Source of the DNA: CAZMXS01 sp964570325
GTDB lineage: Bacteria > Verrucomicrobiota > Kiritimatiellia > CAIQIC01 > CAZMXS01
Assembly: GCA_964570325.1 (NCBI GenBank)
Contig: CAZMXS010000006.1
Span: forward strand, 50,656 to 114,655
Direction of reading: 5' to 3'
Length of the DNA stretch: 64,000 bases
The notes beneath the pieces were generated by a model that had not been told where the DNA came from, made no database searches, and worked only from the letters and a program-made list of their open reading frames with translations. Of the stretch, positions 51,063 through 59,992 are shown piece after piece. How positions within the stretch are numbered: the first letter of the stretch is position 1; each line of letters starts with the position of its first letter. The position numbers and the translations under genes were made by a program.

Positions 51063-51281
51063 CAATGAATAAGGTGAATCCGGCGGGAGATAAGCAGGCC
51101 AGATGCCAAGAATACGCAACCTGTTTGTCTACAAGATGATGCAAATTACCAGGAGATATGAATGCGGCAGCGGCGCCAAGCTGAAATCGGTTCCGCCTCA
51201 ACCGCAGACCGCCAACCCGCCAAGCCGCTCGTCCCGGCCAAAAGCCTCCATATCCATTAGACGCGGGCGCCCAACCGCCCC

Positions 51282-52643
51282 TCACGGCGCCACCCGGCGC
51301 GCCTCCCAGCCGGCTACGGTGCCGTCCGGGCGAACGCGCGCCTCGGGAAAAATCGCGCGGTACACGCGGTCCCACGCCGGCAGGGCGTGGCCATCCTCCA
51401 GCAATTCGCGGCCCCAGGCGGCCGCCGGCTCGCCCAGCGCAACCAGTTTTTCCGCGCAGGCACGGACCGCCCCCGCCTGCCCGGCCCGACCAGCCAGCAG
51501 CGCCGCCGCCAGCAGATGCGCCGGGCTCTCCGGCGCCAAATTCAGCGCGTCCAGCAAACGCGGCCGGGCCTGCTCCGGCTGATTGAACTTCAAATAAGCC
51601 AGTCCGGCCAGCAACAGCGCGCGCGCCATCTTGCCCGGGTCCAGCATGCGGTTGAGCGCGTAGTCCGGCGTCCCGGCCAGGGCCCGCTCGATAATGCCCG
51701 GCAGCACGATGTCGAATGTATAATCCCGCAGCACACGGATCCGGCCATGCTTGCGCACGGCATCCCGTTCATCCGGATGATCGAGATAATAGCGCGCCTT
51801 GGCGCACAGTTCCGCGAGGCTGGTGTAAACGGCCAGATCCTTGCCGGGTTTGAACAGCTCGGGCAGGCCCGCGCGGGCATCGGTCAGCAGGAATCCGCCG
51901 CACGCCAGCACATCGAACACGCGCAGCGGCACGGAGGTGAGCAGTTGCTCGCTGGTGATATTCAGGTTGATTCGGGAGCGACTGAAAATGCGCGGGCAGT
52001 CTTCGCGGTTCGAGGCCGGACCGTGGTAGCTGATGCGCGGGTGGCCGAGGTTCTTCCAACCCTCATCGCCGAAGACATCCACCCGCAGACCGGACTCCAC
52101 CAGCGCGTGGAGCGCGGCCATGCGCGGCACCGAACTCGTGCCCACGAAGCTGAGATCGTAATCATAGCCCGTGCCCGGCGCCGGCCGATAGACGCCCGGA
52201 TTCGTGGCAAACGGCTGATGATAGAGATGGCGGTAGCCCTTCGCCGCCAGCGGCGCAAGGTAGGCCTGATCCCAGCAGAAAAAGTGAAAGTGCGAGTTGA
52301 TCGCCAGAAAATCATCGCGCAGAAAATTAAACGGGTTATCGAACGCCCACGAGATGACGCGCGGCGGCTGCGCCAGGACGGAGATCACGTCCGGCAGCAG
52401 GGCCACCTGATCCACGGTGAACACGACTTCCGGCGCCACGCGCACCAGGCCGTCCACGATCGCAATGACCGCCTGCTCATAGGCTCCGACCCCCACGTTG
52501 TCCTGCACCCATACCTCGTGGCCCAGGCGCGCAAGCGTCTGCTGGATGTCCGCGAGCGTGTGCGGAATCAACACCCCGCGGGCGGTGGAAGACAGTATCC
52601 GCAGTGCGCGGATGGAGCCTGGCCGCATGGCCTTGGCCTTCAT
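51282..52643 (-). CDS. CgeB-like glycosyltransferase with helical C-terminus
   Basis: A 453-residue protein. The first ~350 residues match the CgeB/DUF3880-type glycosyltransferases with a GT1_2-like C-terminal domain: LIPHTLADIQQTLARLGHEVWV, ISWAFDNPFNFLRDDF, DLSFVGTSSVPRMAAL, SRINLNITSEQLLTSVPLRVFDVLACGGFLL (the glycosyl-transfer motif) and ELCAKARYYLDHPDERDAV. The last ~100 residues form TPR-like helices (AGLAYLKFNQPEQARPRLLDALN). It starts at an ATGA overlap with the Maf gene. Such genes commonly accompany flagellin-glycosylation or surface-polysaccharide loci. Confidence 0.82.
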   Translation of the reverse strand: MKAKAMRPGSIRALRILSSTARGVLIPHTLADIQQTLARLGHEVWVQDNVGVGAYEQAVIAIVDGLVRVAPEVVFTVDQVALLPDVISVLAQPPRVISWAFDNPFNFLRDDFLAINSHFHFFCWDQAYLAPLAAKGYRHLYHQPFATNPGVYRPAPGTGYDYDLSFVGTSSVPRMAALHALVESGLRVDVFGDEGWKNLGHPRISYHGPASNREDCPRIFSRSRINLNITSEQLLTSVPLRVFDVLACGGFLLTDARAGLPELFKPGKDLAVYTSLAELCAKARYYLDHPDERDAVRKHGRIRVLRDYTFDIVLPGIIERALAGTPDYALNRMLDPGKMARALLLAGLAYLKFNQPEQARPRLLDALNLAPESPAHLLAAALLAGRAGQAGAVRACAEKLVALGEPAAAWGRELLEDGHALPAWDRVYRAIFPEARVRPDGTVAGWEARRVAP

Positions 52644-54949
52644 GCCCCGGCCCACTCCATGATCCGCTGCGCAAATTCCGCCAGCTCGGGCACCCGCCCC
52701 GCCGCCGGGTGCGCCAACACCAGCGGCTGCAGGCCCGCGCCGCGCCAGGCGGCGAGCCGCGTCCGCAACCCTTCGCGCCAGCCGGGCAGGCGGTCGTCAA
52801 CACCCAGCACCAGGGTCCGCGGCGGCAAGCGGTGCAGGAAAACGCCGTGCGCAATCAGCGCCGCGAACAATTCCGGCCATGGATCGGCCACGATCATTTC
52901 CAGGTTCGGATAACGCGCGCTTAACTCCAGCACATACACCCAGTTGCCCGGCCCTGCGCAAATCACACCATGCCGCCGCGGATCCAGGCCGACTCGATCC
53001 ACGAATCGGTCAATCTCCGTTTTGGCCTGGTCGAACATACTGACAAATCCGGACAGCGGTTCCACGCGGCCGTCCGCCCCGACCCATTGCGCGAAGGGCA
53101 GATACTGGTTGAGCCACCGGACCACCAGACGCGCGCCGGGGGCGGCCGCGGGGTTGGATTCCAGCCATTGCGCGTAATCCGGGTTGCCCGCGCGAACCCA
53201 CCGGATGCCGTGGTGGCGGAAGCTCGCGAACTCCAGCGGGCCGCCGGCCGGCGGGGCCGCCGCCGGATCGCGAATGCGCGCGGCGGCCGCGCGCCATTCG
53301 CCGGCAAACTCCGCGCACAGGTCGGCAAGGTAACGGAAACGGGTGGACAGAAAGATCAACTGGGCCTGCGGGTCCGCCGCCTGGGAGACCAGGCCCGGCG
53401 TTTCCTTCATCACCTGGTCGGCGTGCTGGATCAGCGGGTTGACCCACGCCGCCAGCCATTCCGCCTGTCGCAGGCGATCCTCGTTGGCCACCAACTGCTG
53501 CAACACCCGCTGCGGCAGACGCACCCGCGTAATGCTCATGTCCGGCGCCTGCAGTTCCCGGAGCAGGTTGCCGCAGGCTTCAATGATATTTTCCGCAATC
53601 ACCCCGTACTCGCGGAACAGGCGGTCGGTCTCGTCCAGCCGCGCCCACGAAACAGCCGGGGCCGGCCCGGGCGCGGCCAGTTCGAAGGCCACCGGACCGG
53701 CGGGCAGACCGGCGCAAAAATCAGCCAGCGACATCCGAACGGCGCCGTCCAGCACCGCGCCGCCGGCGGTGCAATTGAACACCTGCGGCCGCGCCGCGGC
53801 CGCGGCGAAATAAGCGTTGAGCCCGCGCAGAAATTTCTGCAACGCATCACGCAGGCTGGCGAAGTTCCGCGTCGCCAAGACGGGCGGGCCGTCATTGCCA
53901 GGCAATTCCAGCGTCTCGTCGCCACCGGCCAGCGCCTCGCCATCCACATGGGAACGCCCGTCCGGGGCGAGACAGAATTCCTGGCCTACCAACGCGATTC
54001 GCGCGCAACCCAGCCGCACCGCCAGGTCAATCGCGGGGACGGTCACGCTTTTGGCCATCTGCGTTTCCGGCAGGTTGAGCCCGAGTATTTTCAATGCCAG
54101 GTTGAACGCCGGCGAGCTGCCGGCCCACCAAAGAATGCGCGGAAACCGCGCGGCCACCTCCGGGCTGACCTCCGTGCAGGCCGCCAGCAACGCCGGCGGC
54201 CGGACCTCCTCCGGCCAGTTGCGCGCCGCATGGGCATCCACCTCGACCACCGCATCCGGCACCAGGCCGGCGCGCGCCAGTGCCGGCGCGGCATGGCCGA
54301 CCGCGATCAACACCGCCCGCCCCCGGGCCCGGCGCAATTCGTCGAACTGGCCGGCGAGCGAAGGCCCCGCGCCGCAGATGATCGCATCCGTGCCGGGCGG
54401 CACACGGCCGATCCGCAGGCCGGCGTCGCGCGCGATCAGCGGCAGGTTGCGAATCGAGGCCTTGAGCCGAATCAGGCCGCGGTTGCGGTCCTGCTGGGCG
54501 TTGTCGAGCGCGGTGGTGATGGCCTCCTGGATCGCCTGGATTTCAGCGGCGTACCGCTCGCCGAAACCGTGGGCGACCACCAGCCGCACGCGCTTGTCCG
54601 GAACCACGGCGACGAGCATGCCCACTTTGTCGGCGAAGGCATCCGCCGGGTCGAGCGCGGCGAAGAGCGTGCGGGTTTCCGGCGGGGCGGCGCGCTCCAA
54701 CTCGGCGCGCCGGGCGGGATCGCACGGCGGGTGAATGAGCAGGAGCACCGCGTCCGACGGAAGCTGGCGGCGCAGGCCGGCGGCGTCGCGCGGCTCGGCG
54801 GGGCCGACACAGACCAGGACTGCCGGCGGGTCGTCCGGCGGAAACAACGCGCTGGGCACGGCCGGGCCGAGTCCGCTCGCGGGCCGCGCCAGGATGTTCA
54901 GGATCCGGCTGTAGAAGCCGGACATGTTTTGTTCATAGTCGGCATTCAC
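52640..54949 (-). CDS. Maf/DUF115-type motility-associated glycosyltransferase
   Basis: A 769-residue protein containing the DUF115/MptE-like core: TDAIICGAGPSLAGQFDELR, VEVDAHAARNWP, LAVRLGCARIALVGQEFCL and SHVDGEAL. In Campylobacter, Aeromonas and others, Maf proteins transfer a nonulosonic acid to flagellin. Here the core occupies residues ~165-430. The N-terminal ~160 residues and the long C-terminal part (a second Rossmann-like unit near RHGVICAGPGNWVYVLELS) are less clear. The GTG at 54949 and the ATG at 54925 are possible starts, without a good ribosome binding site. It is the first gene of the minus-strand cluster, so a protein-sialylation role is plausible; no flagellar gene is in the window. 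Confidence 0.82.
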   Translation of the reverse strand: MNADYEQNMSGFYSRILNILARPASGLGPAVPSALFPPDDPPAVLVCVGPAEPRDAAGLRRQLPSDAVLLLIHPPCDPARRAELERAAPPETRTLFAALDPADAFADKVGMLVAVVPDKRVRLVVAHGFGERYAAEIQAIQEAITTALDNAQQDRNRGLIRLKASIRNLPLIARDAGLRIGRVPPGTDAIICGAGPSLAGQFDELRRARGRAVLIAVGHAAPALARAGLVPDAVVEVDAHAARNWPEEVRPPALLAACTEVSPEVAARFPRILWWAGSSPAFNLALKILGLNLPETQMAKSVTVPAIDLAVRLGCARIALVGQEFCLAPDGRSHVDGEALAGGDETLELPGNDGPPVLATRNFASLRDALQKFLRGLNAYFAAAAARPQVFNCTAGGAVLDGAVRMSLADFCAGLPAGPVAFELAAPGPAPAVSWARLDETDRLFREYGVIAENIIEACGNLLRELQAPDMSITRVRLPQRVLQQLVANEDRLRQAEWLAAWVNPLIQHADQVMKETPGLVSQAADPQAQLIFLSTRFRYLADLCAEFAGEWRAAAARIRDPAAAPPAGGPLEFASFRHHGIRWVRAGNPDYAQWLESNPAAAPGARLVVRWLNQYLPFAQWVGADGRVEPLSGFVSMFDQAKTEIDRFVDRVGLDPRRHGVICAGPGNWVYVLELSARYPNLEMIVADPWPELFAALIAHGVFLHRLPPRTLVLGVDDRLPGWREGLRTRLAAWRGAGLQPLVLAHPAAGRVPELAEFAQRIMEWAGA

Positions 54950-54981
54950 GCGGAAAGAAGGAATACGAAGTTCGCGGTTGC

Positions 54982-54999
54982 CAGTTCAAGATTCAAAGT
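54982..54999. repeat. Degenerate copy of the GTTCAAA-type repeat
   Basis: AGTTCAAGATTCAAAGT in the gap between the Maf gene and the iron-sulfur gene is a decayed form of the heptamer array at 4473-4503, in opposite orientation. Non-coding. Confidence 0.4.
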
Positions 55000-55014
55000 G
55001 GCGCCCCTGCCCGC

Positions 55015-55042
55015 TTGACAACAGCGGGGACCGGCCCATAAA
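55015..55042 (+). promoter_or_regulatory. Probable sigma70-type promoter of the iron-sulfur protein gene
   Basis: TTGACA (55015-55020) and CATAAA (55037-55042) are 16 bases apart. The predicted start near 55049 leaves about 14 bases of leader before the ATG at 55063, with GGCGAG as a weak ribosome binding site. Confidence 0.5.
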
Positions 55043-55062
55043 GAACGGCGAGACTGCCAATC

Positions 55063-56259
55063 ATGACCAGCCGCCCGATCATGTTAAACCTGGACTTGAA
55101 CGCGGCGCTGTTGGGTTTCGGCAGCGCTCGCGCCGCCACTCCGGCCCACCATCGCATCGCGCGACATTATGCCTCTCCCCTGCTCTTCGGACCGCCGCCC
55201 TCCGACGCCCTGCTGGAATGGGTCATGCACCTGTATACCGACGAGGAAGCGGAAATGGTCCAACACCTGCCGCCGCTGCGCGCGCGCCGGGCGGACCAGG
55301 TGGCGCGGCGAACCGGGCGCCCGGCGGATGAGGCGGCGCGCGTGCTTGACCATCTGGCATTGGACAAATGCGTCCTGCTCGCGCGGGGCCGTCCGCGCCG
55401 CTATGCGATCCTGCCCGTCGCGCCGGGCACGTTCGAACTGGCGCTGATGACCAACAACCTGGCTACCCGCAACGCCTGGCACCAGCGGTTCGCCGTGTTG
55501 TTCGAGAATCTCTGGGATAGCGGCTATGTGAAAGAATACCTCGTCCGCGGCCGTCCGGTGGTCCGCTACCTCCCGGTGGGCGGGGTCGCGCGAACGCTCA
55601 ACGCCGCCTGGCCCGCCGAGCGTTTGGAGGAACTGCTGGCGCCGCACCGGCATTTCGCCGTCGCTCACTGCCAGTGCCGCCTGGCCATGCGCTTGACTGG
55701 CCGGGGCTGCGACCGCCCGCTGGAGAATTGCGCGTTCTGGGGCGCCGGCGCGACGCTGATGATCCGGCGGGGACAGGCGCGCCGCGTGGAGCGGGAGGAA
55801 CTCATCGCCATCAAGCGGCAGGCCGAGGCCGCCGGCTGCGTCAATTTTATTATCAACGCGGTTGGCGCGCCGAACCAGGGCAACGGCAGTTGTTCCTGCT
55901 GCGGCTGCTGCTGCCATGTCCTGCGCGCGATCACCGAGTTCGCCGCGCCCGCGCTGGTTTGCCAGCCGCACTTCCGACCCCAGCGCAATGCGGAACAATG
56001 CGCGCGCTGCGGCCGGTGCGCGCGGGCCTGCCCGGTGGGCGCATGGAGCCTGCAGGCACGCGACATGACTCTGGATGTCCGCCGCTGCATCGGCTGCGGA
56101 TTGTGCGTCACGGCCTGCAAACCCGGCGCATTGACCCTGCAGCCGGTCGCCGGCGCCCGTCCGCCGGACGGCAGTTGGGCAGCCTTCGCGCTGAAACAAC
56201 TGCCCGCCTACCTATACCGGGCCGCCCGCGTCTGGGCGGGACGGAAGTTTAAGCCTTGA
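55063..56259 (+). CDS. Cys-rich 4Fe-4S dicluster protein with winged-helix-like N-terminus
   Basis: A 398-residue cytoplasmic protein. Residues ~50-125 look like a winged-helix unit (RADQVARRTGRPADEAARVL). A central region has HCQCRLAM, GCDRPLENC and then a dense cysteine run GSCSCCGCCCHVLRAI. The C-terminal part is a ferredoxin-type 2[4Fe-4S] domain: CARCGRCARACPVG and CIGCGLCVTACKPG. The ending (KQLPAYLYRAARVWAGRKFKP) is amphipathic. Proteins of this build are found in anaerobes with unknown electron-transfer roles; no partner gene adjoins it. The start is supported by the promoter 14-48 bases upstream. Confidence 0.82.
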   Translation: MTSRPIMLNLDLNAALLGFGSARAATPAHHRIARHYASPLLFGPPPSDALLEWVMHLYTDEEAEMVQHLPPLRARRADQVARRTGRPADEAARVLDHLALDKCVLLARGRPRRYAILPVAPGTFELALMTNNLATRNAWHQRFAVLFENLWDSGYVKEYLVRGRPVVRYLPVGGVARTLNAAWPAERLEELLAPHRHFAVAHCQCRLAMRLTGRGCDRPLENCAFWGAGATLMIRRGQARRVEREELIAIKRQAEAAGCVNFIINAVGAPNQGNGSCSCCGCCCHVLRAITEFAAPALVCQPHFRPQRNAEQCARCGRCARACPVGAWSLQARDMTLDVRRCIGCGLCVTACKPGALTLQPVAGARPPDGSWAAFALKQLPAYLYRAARVWAGRKFKP

Positions 56260-56298
56260 TTGCCCATATGGGCGCACCAAGCCCGACTTCGGCTTAAC

Positions 56299-57303
56299 TC
56301 ACAACCCCATCAGCGAGGGGGACGGATCAAGCGCCGGCCGGCGGCTGAAAAAATCCGCGGCGCGCGCGCGCGCCGCCGCGACGGTCGCGGCATTGTGCAC
56401 GGCCGCGTGGAAATGATGGCCGAAGAGAAAATTGCGCGCGTAATACTTTGTAAACAGCTTGATCCGGGCCAGGGCGTCCGACTCCGGAAAATCCTCGCAG
56501 ACATAGTCGCAGAGGCGTTCCCAGACCGCCGCATAATCAATCGCCAGTTCCCGCTCCCACGCGGCAAAGAGCCAGGGGCGAGCGACGGCCATGCGGCCGA
56601 TCATCAACGCGCACGCGGGCCGAAACAAATCCGGGTTCTCCGCCACGGTCCGGGCGCTGGTGATGTCGCCGTTGGCGACCAGCGGCAGGCGGGTTCGCGC
56701 CGCGACCCAGGCGAGCCATTCGTGGCGGACCCGGCGCTTGAACTTGTCCTCGAAATACCGCGGATGCAGGATGATCGCGTCCACGCCGTTGTCCTCGAAC
56801 CGACGCAGCCCCTCGGCCAGTCGGTCCTCGGCGCCGGCGCCGGCGCGCCCCAGCCGAATTTTCACCGTCAGCAGCCCCGGCCAGAGCCGGCGCACCTCCC
56901 GCAACACCGCCGCCAACGCCACCGGATTCTCAAACAGCCCGCTGCCGGCGCCGCGCTGACGGATCAACGGGGCATGGCAGGCAAGGTTGATATCCAATCC
57001 ATCCGGCCCCACCTCCGCCAGGCGGCCGACAACCTGGTCCAGGCGATCCGTCCCCAGCACCATAAGCTGGTAGATCACCCGCCGCTCGCCGGGGCTGCGC
57101 CGCAGATAGGGCGAACGACGCACGTCCTCGTGCAAAATCCGCTTGGCGGAAAGCATCTCGGTGAAGAACGCGCCGCAGCCGCCGAACTCCGCCACCAGCC
57201 GTCGAAATGCGCTGTGCGTAAGCCCGGCCAGCGGCGCGCAGAAGCGCGCCGGCCGGAAGTCCACGCCGCGGATGACCGTTCCCGAAAACATAAACGGACG
57301 CAT
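56299..57303 (-). CDS. tRNA-dihydrouridine synthase (Dus family)
   Basis: A 334-residue FMN enzyme that reduces uridine in tRNA with NADPH. It has the N-terminal barrel start CAPLAGLTHSAFRRLV, TEMLSAKRIL, the active-site segment DINLACHAPLIRQRGAGSGLF (catalytic Cys of the N-x-x-CP-type loop), VKIRLGRAG, HPRYFEDKFKR, LVANGDITSART and LMIGRMAVARPWLF, in the usual order. The catalytic loop reads ACHAP where most enzymes have GCP, placing it in a divergent Dus branch. The C-terminal helical domain is present. The gene is convergent with the iron-sulfur gene (39 bases apart) and divergent from the six-hairpin protein. Confidence 0.9.
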   Translation of the reverse strand: MRPFMFSGTVIRGVDFRPARFCAPLAGLTHSAFRRLVAEFGGCGAFFTEMLSAKRILHEDVRRSPYLRRSPGERRVIYQLMVLGTDRLDQVVGRLAEVGPDGLDINLACHAPLIRQRGAGSGLFENPVALAAVLREVRRLWPGLLTVKIRLGRAGAGAEDRLAEGLRRFEDNGVDAIILHPRYFEDKFKRRVRHEWLAWVAARTRLPLVANGDITSARTVAENPDLFRPACALMIGRMAVARPWLFAAWERELAIDYAAVWERLCDYVCEDFPESDALARIKLFTKYYARNFLFGHHFHAAVHNAATVAAARARAADFFSRRPALDPSPSLMGL

Positions 57304-57377
57304 GCTAACTCAAGCAACGGCGTAAGGCCAACGCGATCCGCCGCGCCCGCCGCGCGCGGTTCCGGTCAGGACGGGCT

Positions 57378-57406
57378 TTGACACCCCCAGGCCGGCCTGT
57401 TAGCTT
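57378..57406 (+). promoter_or_regulatory. Candidate promoter of the six-hairpin protein gene
   Basis: TTGACA (57378-57383) and TAGCTT (57401-57406) are spaced by 17 bases. The -35 is perfect, but only three positions of the -10 match the consensus. Confidence 0.35.
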
Positions 57407-57496
57407 CCCGCCATGTATTGCTCCCTTTGGCCAACGGCAACGGACGGGGGTCTGGATCGTCAATAACCAATGGCTTCACCTGTACGGAGACTCCCG

Positions 57497-59962
57497 ATGT
57501 CCACGTTATTTATCCGAAAGACCGAAGGTGACTTTGAAAACATCCTGGCGCGGGATGCGCGGACGCGGGTGGCCGCGCACATCCAGATTCCGCTCGGCGC
57601 CGCCATCCGGCGCGTGGTGGTGGCGATGCCGGCTGGCAAGGCGGCATTATGCTTCGCGACCGCGGATCCGGCCGACTGGGCGCTGGCCGACGACTGGGCC
57701 CCGTTTCACGCGGCCGGCGGCCGGCGCGGCATCCGTTTCACGCTGACTACGCCGCGGCCGGAGGTCGTCATCCCGATTGATTCCATTCTCATGCATCACA
57801 CGCTGATGGCGCGGTTCGGCGTTGACCCCGCCAACCAGCATGAAAATCGCTTGCGGGGCCTGTTCCAATCCGACGCCATCCAGGAATTGGAATCCGGCCT
57901 GGGAATGTCCTTGCGCGACCTGGCCGATCGCGGGCAAACGGTCGGCCCAATCGTGGACAATCAAACGGGCGCCGTCACCTTCACCCGACGAGCGTTGGAT
58001 GGGAAGCATCACTACCGGCTGGAATTTGCCGGGGGCCGCGAATTGACGATCCGCGAGTCCGACGGCGGCCGGCGCCTGATCCTGAAAAATCCGGCGGCCC
58101 CGGCGCGGCTGCGCCTGACGATTCGCGCTTCCACCGATTTTGAGCCGCTCACGCCCATGCCGAGCGACGAATTGCTCAATGACCGGGGCCGGGAATGGCG
58201 CGACCGGGACCCGCTATTTGCACAGGCGCTGGATAATTTTGAATTCCTTGCCTACCGGGAAAAATTCCTTGCCGGCTCTTGGAACTTCCTGTCCTATTTT
58301 GGACGCGACACGCTCATTGCGCTGCGCCTCATGTGGCCGGTCTTATCGCCACCGGCCAAGCAGACCGGCATCCAAAGTGTCATGAACGAAATTGCGCCGG
58401 ACGGCATCGTCAACGTGACCGACGAATGGACCGATGACCGGACAATGGCGGATGCCATCGAGCGTTTTTTTCTTGCGTATGACCACGGCAAACTGGATGA
58501 CGCCAAGTCCATCATGCGGGCTATCCTGGCGGGAAACGTTCCCGAGCATCCGTTTCTTGATGTTTTGGATCAGACTTTCCTCTTCCCCGCCGCCGCCGCC
58601 CATTGGTTCCGGGAACTGGATGATTCACGGTTGAACCAATGGCTGAATGAAGAGCACCGGGTGCTGGGGCGCACGGAAGCAAATCGGGTGACACTGCTGC
58701 GCAATTGGAATTATATCCTGCAATCTGCGGCGCCTTACATCGCGGCCTGGCGCCATTCCCGCGCGCCAGCGCCAAATGCCCCGCCGCCAAGCAAGCGCGC
58801 GCCGCCATGGGATGAGTGGGCGCAACTGCGTGAGGCGCTAGTGCATTCGATCGCCGGCGCCGCCAACTGGCGCGACACCTATAATCTGCCCTGGCGCTTC
58901 AGCGCTGAAGACATCAATGTCAATCTGCTGCCCATGGCTATTGCCGCCATGCAAGCGATGGCCGAGCGCATCGGCGCCGCAGGCGGGCGGCCGGCCCTGC
59001 TGGACACCGCCCGGCAGCAGTCCCTCGATACGGTGGGCGCGTATCTTGAAACGCCCGGCCATTTCGACGCCGCCCGGGCGGCGTGGGACCGGGAGCAGTT
59101 GCGCGCGCATTACCGGGTTCGCCGCGACGCGCAAGCGCTGCGCCGCGACCTGGCGCGCTACTTGGAAGGCCTGCAAAACGGCGATGTTTTCGGGCCCGAT
59201 CGGGAGCGGGGCTTCCAGGAACGGAATGCGCTGCTGCGCTGCCAGGTGGACGGGATGACGGTGGCGGAGTTCCTCCGCGGGGAGCGCGTGCCTGCCGCAT
59301 TGCAAGCCGGGGTGGAGTTCACGGCGTTGTTCCTCGACCCGGCCGGCCGGCCGGTGCCCTTGATGCACAGCGATGATGTCTACTTTCTCCTGTTCGGTCA
59401 GCCCACCATGGAACAATTCCGGGAGATCATTCGCCCGCTCGTGCTGCCTTATCCTTTTGGTCTGGGATTCCTGGATGACGAACTGGGAGTGGCCGTGACC
59501 AGTGCCGTATATTCCCCGCGGGATAACGACGCCTTGCAGGACCATACCAAAAACGTGTGGGTCAAGTTTGGCCCGGATGAATATCACGGTCGCAGCGCCT
59601 GGCCATGGGTTTTATGGGCGCTGATCAGTGGGATCCATGATCAAATAATGCGCGCCATAGACCCGGCGGGGCGCCGGGGAAGCGAGGTCACGCCCGACGA
59701 TGTCGCGCTATTCAAGAAGCTGCTGCGGCAGGCGCAATCAACCATCCGCCACCTGGGTCCCTACGCCACCTCGGAAGTCTACCGGTTCATCCCGGCGCCG
59801 GCCGGGCAGAGGATCTGGCAGGCCGCTCCCTTGGGGATATCCACTCCCATTCAGCTCTGGAGCGCGGCGCCGGTCAACCTGCTCATTAACGAGGCCTTGG
59901 CGCGAATCGAAATGGGCGATTCGCTCCGCAATCCGGCGGGGGACGGTTCCAGCCGACCTTGA
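57497..59962 (+). CDS. Cytoplasmic six-hairpin glycosidase-like protein (821 aa)
   Basis: Starts at an ATG after GGAGACTCCC. There is no signal peptide. The N-terminal ~240 residues are beta-rich. From about residue 245 the protein is helical with NFLSYFGRDTLIALRLMWPVL, TVTDEWTDD-like VNVTDEWTDDRTMAD and LDQTFLFPAAAAHWFREL, and later HSIAGAANWRDTYNLPWRF and DALQDHTKNVWVKFGPDEYHG. This looks like an (alpha/alpha)6 toroid related to amylo-alpha-1,6-glucosidase/GH15-type proteins, with acidic residues in the DEWTDD region as possible catalytic ones. I cannot name a family. It may act on an internal glycan store or an imported oligosaccharide, which would fit the secreted glycan enzymes in the window. 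Confidence 0.7.
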   Translation: MSTLFIRKTEGDFENILARDARTRVAAHIQIPLGAAIRRVVVAMPAGKAALCFATADPADWALADDWAPFHAAGGRRGIRFTLTTPRPEVVIPIDSILMHHTLMARFGVDPANQHENRLRGLFQSDAIQELESGLGMSLRDLADRGQTVGPIVDNQTGAVTFTRRALDGKHHYRLEFAGGRELTIRESDGGRRLILKNPAAPARLRLTIRASTDFEPLTPMPSDELLNDRGREWRDRDPLFAQALDNFEFLAYREKFLAGSWNFLSYFGRDTLIALRLMWPVLSPPAKQTGIQSVMNEIAPDGIVNVTDEWTDDRTMADAIERFFLAYDHGKLDDAKSIMRAILAGNVPEHPFLDVLDQTFLFPAAAAHWFRELDDSRLNQWLNEEHRVLGRTEANRVTLLRNWNYILQSAAPYIAAWRHSRAPAPNAPPPSKRAPPWDEWAQLREALVHSIAGAANWRDTYNLPWRFSAEDINVNLLPMAIAAMQAMAERIGAAGGRPALLDTARQQSLDTVGAYLETPGHFDAARAAWDREQLRAHYRVRRDAQALRRDLARYLEGLQNGDVFGPDRERGFQERNALLRCQVDGMTVAEFLRGERVPAALQAGVEFTALFLDPAGRPVPLMHSDDVYFLLFGQPTMEQFREIIRPLVLPYPFGLGFLDDELGVAVTSAVYSPRDNDALQDHTKNVWVKFGPDEYHGRSAWPWVLWALISGIHDQIMRAIDPAGRRGSEVTPDDVALFKKLLRQAQSTIRHLGPYATSEVYRFIPAPAGQRIWQAAPLGISTPIQLWSAAPVNLLINEALARIEMGDSLRNPAGDGSSRP

Positions 59963-59992
59963 GCGCGGGCAACCGAAAAGCGCCCTATTCAG

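Noticed and set aside
52970..55018. Plus-strand open frame of 682 codons
   Set aside because: It is opposite the Maf gene, is Arg/Gln/His-rich and has no recognisable domain; a shadow.
56262..56273. Perfect palindrome GCCCATATGGGC between two convergent genes
   Set aside because: It has no loop or T run, is short, and matches no known operator. It could be a weak bidirectional stop signal but there is no support.
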